Source: Vibrio sp. UBA2441 (GTDB taxonomy: Bacteria; Pseudomonadota; Gammaproteobacteria; Enterobacterales; Vibrionaceae). Taken from it: 20,152 nt of DNA. The position numbers and the translations under genes were made by a program. This document shows positions 1-7,475 of the stretch, piece by piece (positions within the stretch are counted from its first letter, which is position 1; every line of letters begins with the position of its first letter). The DNA lies in assembly GCA_002342685.1 (NCBI GenBank), contig DDQN01000097.1, positions 1 through 20,152 of the forward strand. The letters run 5' to 3'. The notes beneath the pieces are model-generated. The model saw only the letters and a program-made list of their open reading frames with translations. It made no database searches and had not been told where the DNA came from.

Positions 1-20
1 GAGTCCCGTCCACTCCGCCA
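1..20 (+). tRNA. tRNA-Asp, 3' end only (partial)
   Basis: The first 20 bases read as the 3' half of a T arm, the acceptor strand and a terminal CCA (18-20). They match the end of gammaproteobacterial tRNA-Asp, allowing for the changed acceptor pairs. The anticodon lies outside the window, so identity rests on this tail alone. Two terminators follow at once, which fits the last gene of a ribosomal RNA operon. The rRNA genes themselves are not visible, so that part is inference. Confidence 0.7.
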
Positions 21-27
21 TTATACC

Positions 28-61
28 AAAAAAGCCCTAATCGAAAGATTAGGGCTTTTTT
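28..61 (+). terminator. Intrinsic terminator T1, bidirectional
   Basis: A perfect stem (AAAAAAGCCCTAATC paired with its complement) closes on a GAAA tetraloop and is flanked by A6 and T6. On the plus strand it would end the tRNA-Asp/rRNA transcript. Because of the A6/T6 symmetry it also has a U-tract on the minus strand, so it can stop the hydrogenase operon arriving from the other side. Confidence 0.9.
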
Positions 62-104
62 ACATCTGAATAAAATGATTCAGTGAAAAACAATCAGACA
101 TACG

Positions 105-134
105 AAGCCTCAGCAGAAATGCTGAGGCTTTTTT
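105..134 (+). terminator. Intrinsic terminator T2
   Basis: A 10-bp perfect stem (AAGCCTCAGC and its complement) with a 6-nt loop AGAAAT is followed by a run of T on the plus strand. It lies about 45 nt past T1, giving a tandem double terminator of the kind found after ribosomal RNA operons. On the minus strand there is no proper U-tract, so it mainly serves plus-strand transcripts. Confidence 0.88.
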
Positions 135-136
135 AT

Positions 137-150
137 ATTGGTCTACCAAT
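137..150. repeat. Small perfect inverted repeat
   Basis: ATTGGT-CT-ACCAAT is a perfect 6-bp inverted repeat just past terminator T2 and before the end of the hydrogenase operon. A 12-bp palindrome TGAAAGCTTTCA lies next to it (157-168). The first resembles the dyads bound by GntR-type repressors, but the 2-nt centre differs from the 3-nt spacing of PdhR sites, and no promoter or target gene is evident. The function is unknown. Confidence 0.35.
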
Positions 151-201
151 CGTTGTTGAAAGCTTTCAGTAATAAAATCGTTTCCATGTGAAATATGAGG
201 G

Positions 202-354
202 CTATCTGTTTTTCCAAATATAATATGCACCTATAGCAGCGGCCAGTAATATTAATCCACCGGTTAATTCTTCAGGATGTGAATGCGCGCTGCCAGTGTG
301 AGCAAATGCGATGCTTGGTGCTAAAACAAGTGAGGAGATCAGTAATTTTTTCAT
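202..354 (-). CDS. Exported 50-residue microprotein with one transmembrane segment, last gene of the hydrogenase operon
   Basis: This short gene begins with MKKLL and has a clear signal peptide (basic residues 2-3, hydrophobic core 4-16, probable cleavage after AFA at residue 18). The predicted mature part has only 32 residues: a short His-rich head (H19, H24, H26), Gly-Gly at 32-33, a hydrophobic stretch of about 14 residues and a basic end (KNR). A good ribosome binding site (AAGGAA) lies 8 nt before the ATG. It starts 32 nt after hypF in the same direction, so it should be co-transcribed with the operon. I do not recognise the family. The head recalls the first residues of mature HupE/UreJ nickel permeases, but the rest of such a permease is absent. 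The Gly-Gly/hydrophobic/basic tail also recalls GlyGly-CTERM sorting signals. Both comparisons are weak. Confidence 0.72.
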   Translation of the reverse strand: MKKLLISSLVLAPSIAFAHTGSAHSHPEELTGGLILLAAAIGAYYIWKNR

Positions 355-386
355 TTTAATTTTCCTTAAATTGGGCATTACTTTTA

Positions 387-2654
387 TTATTCAGTGTGTT
401 TGTTTTTACAAAGAGCAATAGCTAATTGGCCTAATGCAAGGCCGCCATCACCACATGAATACTGTTGGTGTTGAAGAATGTTAATTTCGTTTTCTAATTT
501 GTCTTTAACCAAGCTTGTCAAAAGCTTATTGTGAAAAACACCACCGCTTAGAACGAGGTGATTAACGGGATGAGTCTTTTTTGCTTGCTTTACCATGGTG
601 GCCAAGGTGTTGGCTAGGTATAGGTGGAATAGATATGCTTTCTCTGTTCGGGGGGCTTCTAAACTAAGCCATTGTTGCCAAAAAGAGGTTAAGTCTAATG
701 TTAGATTATTGAGCTCAACCTTAAGTTTGCTTTCTTGTCGGCCATTAAACCCAGAGGCTAACGCTTCGAGCTGACATGCGGCTTGGCCTTCATATTCTAT
801 ATCGTCGACGCAAATACCTAAGGAAGCCGCTACGGCGTCAAAAAATCGTCCTGCTGAACGTATTTTATGGGTATTTATTGATTGGTTTAAGGCTGTATCA
901 AGCATCTGTAATGGCTTACCAGCAATTAAAGCTTCTAATTCTTTTATCGGACGTGTCGGTAAAAACGTTTTATAGTGTGAGAATAAAGATCGCCATGGTT
1001 GCCTGGCAGCGTTATCTCCCCCAATTAATTCAATGGATGGAAGCCCGCCTATAACCTGATATTCAGTGTAGTTTGCTAGTAATAGTTCACCCCCCCAAAG
1101 TTCTCCATCGTCTCCATAGCCAAGGCCATCTAAGATCAAGGCGAGTACGTTTCCTGACTCTGGTTGCCAGCGGTTTTCTAACAGGCAACTTGCCACATGA
1201 GCGTGATGGTGCTGAACCTCAATGACTCGTTCCGAACTAGAATAGGCGTATTGGTGGCTAAAATAGCCTGGATGTTTGTCGACGATATAGTAGTTTGGTT
1301 GTAGCTGATATATTGATTGGTAGTGCTCAATTGCTTGTTTGAATTGTGTTTGTGTTTCTATGTTAGCAAGATCACCGAGGTACTGGCTCACAATAATCTG
1401 GTCACCTTTACCAAAAGCAAATGCACTTTTCAAATCTCCGCCGAAAGCGAAATATCCGTCGGCACCAGGAAATCCTTCAGGTAATTTGATGGCGTCGGGA
1501 ATAAGCCCGCGAGAGCGTCTTAACGTTTCTTGTTGTCCATTGGCGTCAACCCTAACTAATGAGTCATCACAGCGTTGGATGATTTCTCTGTCGTGCAGGA
1601 CAAACAGATCAGCAATGTCATGAAGTTGGTTAACCGCGTCTTCGTTTGTTAAAGCAGGCGGTAAGCCCGAACGGTTTCCTGACGTCATTACTAACGGCTT
1701 TGCAAAAGCGCTAGCAATAAGGTGTTGTACAGGGTTCGACGGTAACATTAAACCAATTTCGACTAGGTTTGGAGCAACATTAGCGGCCAGTATTACGTTG
1801 TCGTGCTGTTTTAATAATGTGATTGGCGCTATGCGGCTGGTCAACATTTTCTCTTCGTGATCAGAGCAATGAGCTAATCTATGAACATGGCTTATACTTT
1901 CGGCCATGACGGCAAAGGGTTTGTTCTGCCTATGCTTTCTATCACGAAGTTTTTGCACTGCCGTATGACTGGTCGCATCGCAGGCAAGGTGAAAACCACC
2001 GATAGACTTTATAGCGACTATATTGCCTTGCTCTAGTTCGGAAGTGACCAGAGTGAGCCAATTACCATTTAGAATCTGACCGTGTTTATCTGTCAACCAA
2101 ATAGAAGGCCCGCAATCAGGGCAGGCTACAGGTTGGGCGTGGTAACGTCTGTCTGCCGGGTTTTTATATTCCGCATGGCATTGTTGACACAGTGGAAAGT
2201 CCTTCATTACCGTTTTGGGCCGATCATAAGGAAGTTGTTTGATGATGGTAAATCGGGGGCCGCAATGGGTGCAGTTTATAAATGGATATAGATGCCTGTT
2301 ATTACCATGCTGGTAAAGTTCGAATAAACAGTCTGGGCAGGTAGAAGCATCTGGAACGATTTGAGTGTCAATTGATGTTGACTCCGACTCAACAATAGAG
2401 AATCCAGACGGATATATTTGCCAATCAAACATGCTTGTGTGTAGAGAATCTATTTGTGCTAGAGGTGGCAGTTCGCTTAGTAAAAGATCTTGGAAGGTGG
2501 CTAATTTGTTTCTGTTTTCTAAACGTATCAAAACACCTTGTCCGTCATTAAGAACTTCACCATTAATATTTAATTGGTGAGCAAGCTGCCAGACAAAAGG
2601 TCTAAAACCAACGCCCTGAACTTTACCTTTTACTCTCAATTGAATGCCACACAT
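387..2654 (-). CDS. hypF: Carbamoyltransferase HypF, [NiFe] hydrogenase maturation
   Basis: HypF converts carbamoyl phosphate to a carbamoyl-adenylate and transfers the carbamoyl group to the C-terminal Cys of HypE. This is the first step in making the cyanide ligands of the active-site iron. All expected domains are present in 755 residues. An acylphosphatase domain (about 1-90) carries GKVQGVGFRPF. Two zinc-finger pairs follow, with Cys at 106/109 and 128/131, then 156/159 and 178/181. A YrdC-like domain covers about 200-385, and a Kae1-like domain from about 400 carries the metal-binding HHHAH at 482-486. The length is normal for the family. The start lies 3 nt after the hypE stop, so the two are probably translationally coupled. 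It is the last large gene of the operon, and nothing in it looks damaged. Confidence 0.97.
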   Translation of the reverse strand: MCGIQLRVKGKVQGVGFRPFVWQLAHQLNINGEVLNDGQGVLIRLENRNKLATFQDLLLSELPPLAQIDSLHTSMFDWQIYPSGFSIVESESTSIDTQIVPDASTCPDCLFELYQHGNNRHLYPFINCTHCGPRFTIIKQLPYDRPKTVMKDFPLCQQCHAEYKNPADRRYHAQPVACPDCGPSIWLTDKHGQILNGNWLTLVTSELEQGNIVAIKSIGGFHLACDATSHTAVQKLRDRKHRQNKPFAVMAESISHVHRLAHCSDHEEKMLTSRIAPITLLKQHDNVILAANVAPNLVEIGLMLPSNPVQHLIASAFAKPLVMTSGNRSGLPPALTNEDAVNQLHDIADLFVLHDREIIQRCDDSLVRVDANGQQETLRRSRGLIPDAIKLPEGFPGADGYFAFGGDLKSAFAFGKGDQIIVSQYLGDLANIETQTQFKQAIEHYQSIYQLQPNYYIVDKHPGYFSHQYAYSSSERVIEVQHHHAHVASCLLENRWQPESGNVLALILDGLGYGDDGELWGGELLLANYTEYQVIGGLPSIELIGGDNAARQPWRSLFSHYKTFLPTRPIKELEALIAGKPLQMLDTALNQSINTHKIRSAGRFFDAVAASLGICVDDIEYEGQAACQLEALASGFNGRQESKLKVELNNLTLDLTSFWQQWLSLEAPRTEKAYLFHLYLANTLATMVKQAKKTHPVNHLVLSGGVFHNKLLTSLVKDKLENEINILQHQQYSCGDGGLALGQLAIALCKNKHTE

Positions 2655-2657
2655 GGT

Positions 2658-3671
2658 TTAACAAATCCTCGGCATTGGTTCAGTTGTTGGTAGATCGAGC
2701 CAGCGACTACCACCGAACGCGTTTTTAAGCGTAACTTGCTTGCTCGAGTTAACGCTGCCAATTACTGTAGCAGCTTCCCCTCCGCTAACATGCTTTAATG
2801 CCTCTATTGCTGCTTGAGTATCTGCTTGTGACACAATGGCGACTAATTTTCCCTCGTTGGCAAAATTGATCGCTTCCAGACCTAGTAGTTCGCATATCCC
2901 GCGAACCTCTTGTGTCATAGGCAGCCTGTCTTCATTTAACTGAAATCCACAGCCTGAGCTGGAAGAAAACTCGTGTAGAACAGCGTTAATGCCTCCACGA
3001 GTCGCATCTCTCAACGTTCGCACGCCTGATATCGGTAATAACGCTTCTACCAATGGATATAGATGCTGACAATCACTGGTCAATGAGCCATCTAAGCCTA
3101 ATTTTTCCCTAAGATTTAAAATAGTGGCGCCGTGATCACCGATAGTACCGGAGACAATGATGTTATCGCCGCTTTGGATTGAGTCGGCTGCCCAGTGAAT
3201 ATTCGAAGGTATGACGCCAATACCACTGGTATTGATGAAGAGCTTGTCAGCTGCACCTTTAGGAACGACCTTTGTATCACCTGTAACAATCTGAATACCG
3301 GCTTCGCCTGCGGCGCTGGCCATAGAACTTACGATGGACTCGAGTTCTGAAAGGAGTAAGCCCTCCTCTAAGATAAAAGCACTCGACAGATAAAGCGGTT
3401 TAGCCCCACTCATTGCGACATCGTTTGCGGTTCCGTAGACGGCTAGCTTACCAATATCGCCACCGGGAAATACGATAGGATCAACAACAAAGGAATCGGT
3501 AGAATAGGCGAGATGATTGCCACTAAGTAACAAAGGTTGTATCGGTAACCGCGCCTGATCTTCTTGTTTACACAATGTGTCGTTGGCGAAATATTTCATG
3601 AAAAGACTGTCGATCAATTGCTGCATTGCCCTGCCGCCACTACCGTGAGCTAAGGTTATTCTCTCTTCCAT
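2658..3671 (-). CDS. hypE: Carbamoyl dehydratase HypE, [NiFe] hydrogenase maturation
   Basis: HypE accepts a carbamoyl group from HypF on its last residue and dehydrates it with ATP to a thiocyanate. The cyanide is then passed to iron on the HypC-HypD complex. The protein has 337 residues and belongs to the PurM/AIR synthase-like ATP-binding fold. The N-terminus has the family pattern LAHGSGGRAM, and GDTKVV appears mid-protein. The sequence ends in PRIC, so the essential C-terminal Cys is residue 337 and the active tail is intact. The start codon overlaps the hypD stop by one base (TAATG), which supports translational coupling. Confidence 0.97.
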   Translation of the reverse strand: MEERITLAHGSGGRAMQQLIDSLFMKYFANDTLCKQEDQARLPIQPLLLSGNHLAYSTDSFVVDPIVFPGGDIGKLAVYGTANDVAMSGAKPLYLSSAFILEEGLLLSELESIVSSMASAAGEAGIQIVTGDTKVVPKGAADKLFINTSGIGVIPSNIHWAADSIQSGDNIIVSGTIGDHGATILNLREKLGLDGSLTSDCQHLYPLVEALLPISGVRTLRDATRGGINAVLHEFSSSSGCGFQLNEDRLPMTQEVRGICELLGLEAINFANEGKLVAIVSQADTQAAIEALKHVSGGEAATVIGSVNSSKQVTLKNAFGGSRWLDLPTTEPMPRIC

Positions 3672-4801
3672 TACACATTCTCCTCTGTAGGAATGGGATT
3701 ACGACGGTAATTGTAATAGGCAGCACATGCGCCTTCTGATGAAACCATCAGAGCTCCTATCGCGGTTTCTGGTGTGCAAGCCTTGGCAAACAAAGGGCAA
3801 TCAACAGGTTTGCATCGCCCTGCCAGCACCTCTCCACAACGACTGCCGTCAGGATCTTTGGCGGTACTGGCTTGTGGTTTGAAAAAGTGTTCTGCGTCAA
3901 ACTCCTGAAAGGCAGTTGAAAGTTTGATGCCTGAGCCTTCAATCATACCTAGCCCGCGCCATTCGCTTGCTTCTTTTGTGTCAAAGACAGCTTTCATTGC
4001 CTGTAAGGCATTTTTGTTGCCTTGTTCAACCACTACGCGTGAATACTGATTTTCAATCTCACATCGCTTGTCTCGAAGCTGGGTTACGAGCATCAATAAT
4101 GCCTGAAGCATATCTAATGGTTCAAAGCCGGTAACAACACATGACTTATTGAACTGATTGACCAAAGGTTGATATGGCTTCGTTCCGATAATCATGGATA
4201 GATGCCCGGGCAAAAGGAAGCCGTCGATGCGGACATCCTCTTGATTTAACAGAGCCATTAATGTCGGCATTAGGGTAATGTGCTGACAAAATAGTTTGAA
4301 GTTGGTGATATTTTTGTTTTTCGCTTGCTGCAATGTCATCGCAGTGGCAGGCATGGTTGTTTCAAAACCTAAGCCAAAGAATACCACCTGCTTATCAGGT
4401 TGTTTTTCTGCGATGAGAAGCGCATCCATTGGCGAGTAAACCATTCTTATGTCGCAGCCACGAGCTCTGGCATCGAGCAGCGAACCACTGGTGCCCGGGA
4501 CCCGCATTGCATCTCCAAATGTACAAAGAATAGTGTCCGGCTTTTCAGCAATAGCGATACACTGATCTAAACGTGATTTTGGCAGAACACAAACAGGACA
4601 GCCCGGACCATGCACAAATTCAATGGTTTCAGGAAGCAGCTGTAAAATCCCGTATTTAAATAAAGTGTGGGTATGGCCGCCGCACACTTCCATTATTTGT
4701 AGAGGCTTTTGAGATTCTGGTATCTGTTCGACAACTTCTTTTATATTCGCAATAACGGCGTTGGCAAGTTCAGGATCGCGAAATTCATCAACGTAATCCA
4801 T
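3671..4801 (-). CDS. hypD: HypD, iron-sulfur scaffold for Fe(CN)2CO assembly
   Basis: HypD forms a complex with HypC on which the iron of the active site receives its cyanide and carbonyl ligands. The 376-residue protein has the conserved signatures: MEVCGGHTH around Cys40, GPGCPVC with Cys68 and Cys71 (the redox-active thiol pair of the family), and a C-terminal cysteine set (GSRCGEVLAGRC, then DCPLFAKAC) that binds the [4Fe-4S] cluster. The gene overlaps both neighbours by a single base (TAATG at 4801 and at 3671), so hypC, hypD and hypE form one coupled block. Confidence 0.97.
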   Translation of the reverse strand: MDYVDEFRDPELANAVIANIKEVVEQIPESQKPLQIMEVCGGHTHTLFKYGILQLLPETIEFVHGPGCPVCVLPKSRLDQCIAIAEKPDTILCTFGDAMRVPGTSGSLLDARARGCDIRMVYSPMDALLIAEKQPDKQVVFFGLGFETTMPATAMTLQQAKNKNITNFKLFCQHITLMPTLMALLNQEDVRIDGFLLPGHLSMIIGTKPYQPLVNQFNKSCVVTGFEPLDMLQALLMLVTQLRDKRCEIENQYSRVVVEQGNKNALQAMKAVFDTKEASEWRGLGMIEGSGIKLSTAFQEFDAEHFFKPQASTAKDPDGSRCGEVLAGRCKPVDCPLFAKACTPETAIGALMVSSEGACAAYYNYRRNPIPTEENV

Positions 4802-5085
4802 TATGATTCTCCTACTTGTTGTCGTTGGCTAAAATCATCGATTTCGTGCTCTAGTGCCTTCATCGCTTTTAAGGCGGATAATGTTTCTTTTGCCTGTGCT
4901 TCATCGATAATACACATAGCGAATCCCACATGAACCAGAGCCCACTGACCGATGAGAGCTTCTAACGTAGTTTCGACAATACAAGCCAGATTGACTTCGC
5001 GCGTAATCCCACTGACTTCTATATTGCCTAACATGGCCTCAGAATCAGTAATTTCTATAATCTTTCCAGGTATGCCTAAACACAT
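4801..5085 (-). CDS. hypC: HypC, hydrogenase maturation chaperone
   Basis: HypC carries the iron centre during ligand assembly with HypD and delivers it to the hydrogenase large subunit precursor. The 94-residue protein keeps the two key positions of the family: Cys2 in MCLGIPG and His52 in the segment LVHVGFAM. This is the canonical HypC of the operon. A second, more divergent family member lies upstream at 7939-8193. It starts 3 nt after hypB and its stop overlaps the hypD start (TAATG). The C-terminal tail (KALEHEIDDFSQRQQVGES) is polar and poorly conserved, as usual. Confidence 0.96.
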   Translation of the reverse strand: MCLGIPGKIIEITDSEAMLGNIEVSGITREVNLACIVETTLEALIGQWALVHVGFAMCIIDEAQAKETLSALKAMKALEHEIDDFSQRQQVGES

Positions 5086-5088
5086 AAT

Positions 5089-6066
5089 TTAACGACTCCC
5101 TAACCAGTCAAGCCATTCGTGCATGCCTTCACCGCTGGTTGCTGAAATTAACAAAGGTTCGATATTGGGATTAACTCGCCGTGCGTTGGCGATACAGGCA
5201 TCCAGATTGAAATTAAGGTGTGGAAGTAAATCTATCTTATTGATAATCATAAGGTCGGCATCTGCAAAAATGTCAGGATACTTCAGTGGTTTGTCTTCAC
5301 CTTCAGTGACAGACAAAATAGCAACTTTATGACTTTCGCCTAAATCAAAAGCGGCAGGGCAAACTAGGTTTCCGACATTTTCTATAAACAATGTACTTCC
5401 TTGTTCAGGTGCAAGGTGGGCGATAGCTTCAGAGACCATATGGGCATCAAGGTGACAACCTTTACCGGTGTTTATCTGGATAGCTTTTGCACCGGTTTGA
5501 CGGATTCTGTCCGCATCGTTGGTAGTTTGTTGGTCGCCTTCGATAACCGCACACTGGCGATGATCCAGCTTTTTTAATGTTTCGGTGAGTAGTGTGGTTT
5601 TACCTGAGCCGGGGCTGGATACAAGGTTGAGTGCTTTAATACCTTTTGACTGCAAAAAGAGTCGGTTTTTTTCCGCAATGGCGTCGTTTTTCGACAATAT
5701 ATCTTGTTCTATTTGCACCATACGGCTTTGTGTCATTCCAGGTGCATGTGAGTGAGCGGCACCTTTTCCAAAGTGAAGGTCACTACCCTGCTGCTCAGGT
5801 TTAAAATGTTCATGTTCATGTTCATGTCCATGGGAGTGGAGTGGAGCTTGTGGAAGAGCACCTGAGACATGGTAGTGAACATGTACCGGGGCATGATAAT
5901 GGTGATGATGTATAATTTGGGCTTTCGTATTTACGTCATCGTGAGAATGGTGATGACTATGGTCATGGTCATGGTCATGGCTGTGGGTATGTCCATGTTC
6001 ATGGTCGTGATGATGGGCGCCTTCAATCTTTACGTTTCCGGCTCCGCAGCCACAGGTAGTACACAT
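5089..6066 (-). CDS. hypB: HypB, nickel-binding GTPase with a long His-rich domain
   Basis: HypB is the GTPase that, with HypA, inserts nickel into the large subunit precursor. Three parts are visible in 325 residues. The N-terminal MCTTCGCG is the CxxCxC high-affinity nickel site known from E. coli HypB. Residues 18-107 contain 32 histidines in three clusters, alternating with Asp, Glu, Ser and Gly. The C-terminal G domain has the P-loop SPGSGKTT (151-158), the switch region IEGDQQTTNDADRI, and the NKID guanine-specificity motif. Such His-rich linkers occur in rhizobial HypB and can store several nickel ions; E. coli HypB lacks one. The gene overlaps the hypA stop by one base. The His-rich part is encoded by low-complexity 6-nt-like repeats, which may be prone to length change. 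Confidence 0.97.
   Translation of the reverse strand: MCTTCGCGAGNVKIEGAHHHDHEHGHTHSHDHDHDHSHHHSHDDVNTKAQIIHHHHYHAPVHVHYHVSGALPQAPLHSHGHEHEHEHFKPEQQGSDLHFGKGAAHSHAPGMTQSRMVQIEQDILSKNDAIAEKNRLFLQSKGIKALNLVSSPGSGKTTLLTETLKKLDHRQCAVIEGDQQTTNDADRIRQTGAKAIQINTGKGCHLDAHMVSEAIAHLAPEQGSTLFIENVGNLVCPAAFDLGESHKVAILSVTEGEDKPLKYPDIFADADLMIINKIDLLPHLNFNLDACIANARRVNPNIEPLLISATSGEGMHEWLDWLGSR
5746..6015 (-). repeat. Low-complexity His-codon repeat tract inside hypB
   Basis: This part of hypB encodes residues 18-107, of which 32 are His. The DNA is built of near-repeated units such as (plus-strand reading) CATGGT and CATGTT. The reading frame is kept throughout. Slippage in tracts of this type could add or remove His pairs without frameshift if it occurs in 6-nt steps. 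Confidence 0.8.
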
Positions 6067-6407
6067 TAGTAGACCTCCAATTGTTTAATTTGCATTTCAT
6101 CGCCACCTTTTGCCTGTAAGCTGAAACCATTACATTCAGGACAGTGATCTAATCGATCTGAAATACTGACTTCTTTACTGCAATCAAAACACCAGGCTAT
6201 TCCTGACAGTTGGTTAATACATAATGTGGCAGACTCCGCGATGGTTCCCCGGCATACCACTTCAAAACAAAATTTCATCGAGTCAATTTCAATACCAGCG
6301 AAAGCTCCGATATCTAAATAGACAGCTTTAACGGTTGAATAGCCTTGAGATTGAGCTTGTTCTTCTATGACCTGAACCAGACTCTCACACAGTGACATCT
6401 CGTGCAT
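6066..6407 (-). CDS. hypA: HypA, nickel metallochaperone
   Basis: HypA delivers nickel to the hydrogenase large subunit in partnership with HypB. The 113-residue protein starts MHEMSL, with His2 and the main chain of the first residues forming the nickel site known for the family. A zinc-binding pair of CxxC motifs follows at Cys73/Cys76 and Cys89/Cys92. It sits 3 nt after the HupK-like gene, and its stop overlaps the hypB start (TAATG), so HypA and HypB are made in a coupled way. The close relative HybF is possible by name, but with a single copy in the operon hypA is the better symbol. Confidence 0.96.
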   Translation of the reverse strand: MHEMSLCESLVQVIEEQAQSQGYSTVKAVYLDIGAFAGIEIDSMKFCFEVVCRGTIAESATLCINQLSGIAWCFDCSKEVSISDRLDHCPECNGFSLQAKGGDEMQIKQLEVY

Positions 6408-6410
6408 GGC

Positions 6411-7469
6411 TCAATTCTCCTTATTGTGGGCGTGGGACGTGACAGTAAACTCCACACATGGGTCAATCGCCCAAATCAACTGGCGAACCCAGGTTAACTC
6501 TGGTAATTGCTGACCAAGTAATGATTGTTTTACTAAGCCCCCGTTACAGAAATATCGATCTGTCGGAGCATCAATGTCGTATCTGGAAATAATGCCCTGA
6601 GCATTGATTTCTACACTATGTTGTAGCGAACCTCTTGATGCCTTTGCCTGTCCTGGTTTTTCCGGGCTGGCTAATTCAGGGTGTTGGCATACAGAGGCCA
6701 TCTCAATTAACCGTGCTAACGTTCGCGTAAAAAGGCCATTGCCCCAATGTTCAAGTGCATGATCCAATAATGGATGTTTTTGTCGGCTGATAGAGCCACT
6801 CTCATGGCTGATATCCCACTGCTCATAGGTACCCAGTCGACTAACCGAATTGTCTAACATGGCGTCCAGCAACCGAGCATAAGGTGCTTGACTCTGACTC
6901 CATTTTTTAAGATCAGATATCGAAAAGGATAAGAAATGTGCGGGTGTTATTCCAAACAATGGTGTTAACATTTCCTGCACTCTTGTCCAGTCAGTTTTAG
7001 TTGGTTTCTCCGCCGGGTTATGTTGAAGAGTGAATTTGGGGTAATGGCGTAATTGAGTCAGTAACTCGCGACTGAGGGTTATGCTATCGTGCATAGCAAA
7101 ATCCTCGCCAAACAGCTCTCTTTCCATTTGCCATAATTGCCAACTATGTTCTTTCAACCATTCGAGGGCGCACCCTTCATAAGACTGCCTAAATTGTTCT
7201 GGCATCATTTCTTGCCCGAGCACACTCAACATAGCACCATATGCGGCGCATTGTTGTGCTTGAGAGCAAAGAAGAAAAACAGTAGGGATACGTTGCAACG
7301 CTTGTTCTGGTTCTAGACCAATAAGGATATTACCCAAATTTTTGGGGCGTTCGTTGCGAATCGATACTTCAGTAATATACTCATATTGGTCAACGGACAG
7401 GTAGATGTTGATATGTCCCGCTGATGGAGCAGCCGTTACTGAATTTTCTGGTTGGCACACTTTATTCAT
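6411..7469 (-). CDS. hupK: HupK/HoxV-like accessory protein, a degenerate [NiFe] hydrogenase large subunit
   Basis: This 352-residue protein resembles a shortened hydrogenase large subunit that has lost most of its metal ligands. In the N-terminal part, RIPTVFLLCSQAQQCAA (60-76) occupies the place of the RICGVCTTVHAIA motif of HybC. Only one of the two ligand cysteines (Cys68) aligns, while the His position is Gln. Near the C-terminus, IDPCVEF (335-341) matches the DPCxxC motif with the second Cys replaced by Phe. No cleavable tail with the DPCxxCxxH end is present. HupK/HoxV proteins are thought to act as scaffolds that hold the Fe(CN)2CO unit before transfer to the real large subunit; that role is inferred here from the retained cysteines and the location between hybE and hypA. 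It is 6 nt after hybE. The symbol is by family resemblance, not certainty. Confidence 0.8.
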   Translation of the reverse strand: MNKVCQPENSVTAAPSAGHINIYLSVDQYEYITEVSIRNERPKNLGNILIGLEPEQALQRIPTVFLLCSQAQQCAAYGAMLSVLGQEMMPEQFRQSYEGCALEWLKEHSWQLWQMERELFGEDFAMHDSITLSRELLTQLRHYPKFTLQHNPAEKPTKTDWTRVQEMLTPLFGITPAHFLSFSISDLKKWSQSQAPYARLLDAMLDNSVSRLGTYEQWDISHESGSISRQKHPLLDHALEHWGNGLFTRTLARLIEMASVCQHPELASPEKPGQAKASRGSLQHSVEINAQGIISRYDIDAPTDRYFCNGGLVKQSLLGQQLPELTWVRQLIWAIDPCVEFTVTSHAHNKEN

Positions 7470-7475
7470 ACGAAC

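Noticed and set aside
1..20. tRNA-Asp 3' end as an active attachment site of an integrated island
   Set aside because: No second copy of this end was found to the right of the cluster and no integrase gene is present in the window.
776..1054. Plus-strand open frame of 92 codons
   Set aside because: It is the antisense of hypF, a complete and well-conserved gene.
5746..6015. CRISPR-like or tandem repeat array
   Set aside because: The repeats are codon-level His runs inside the intact hypB frame, with no spacers.
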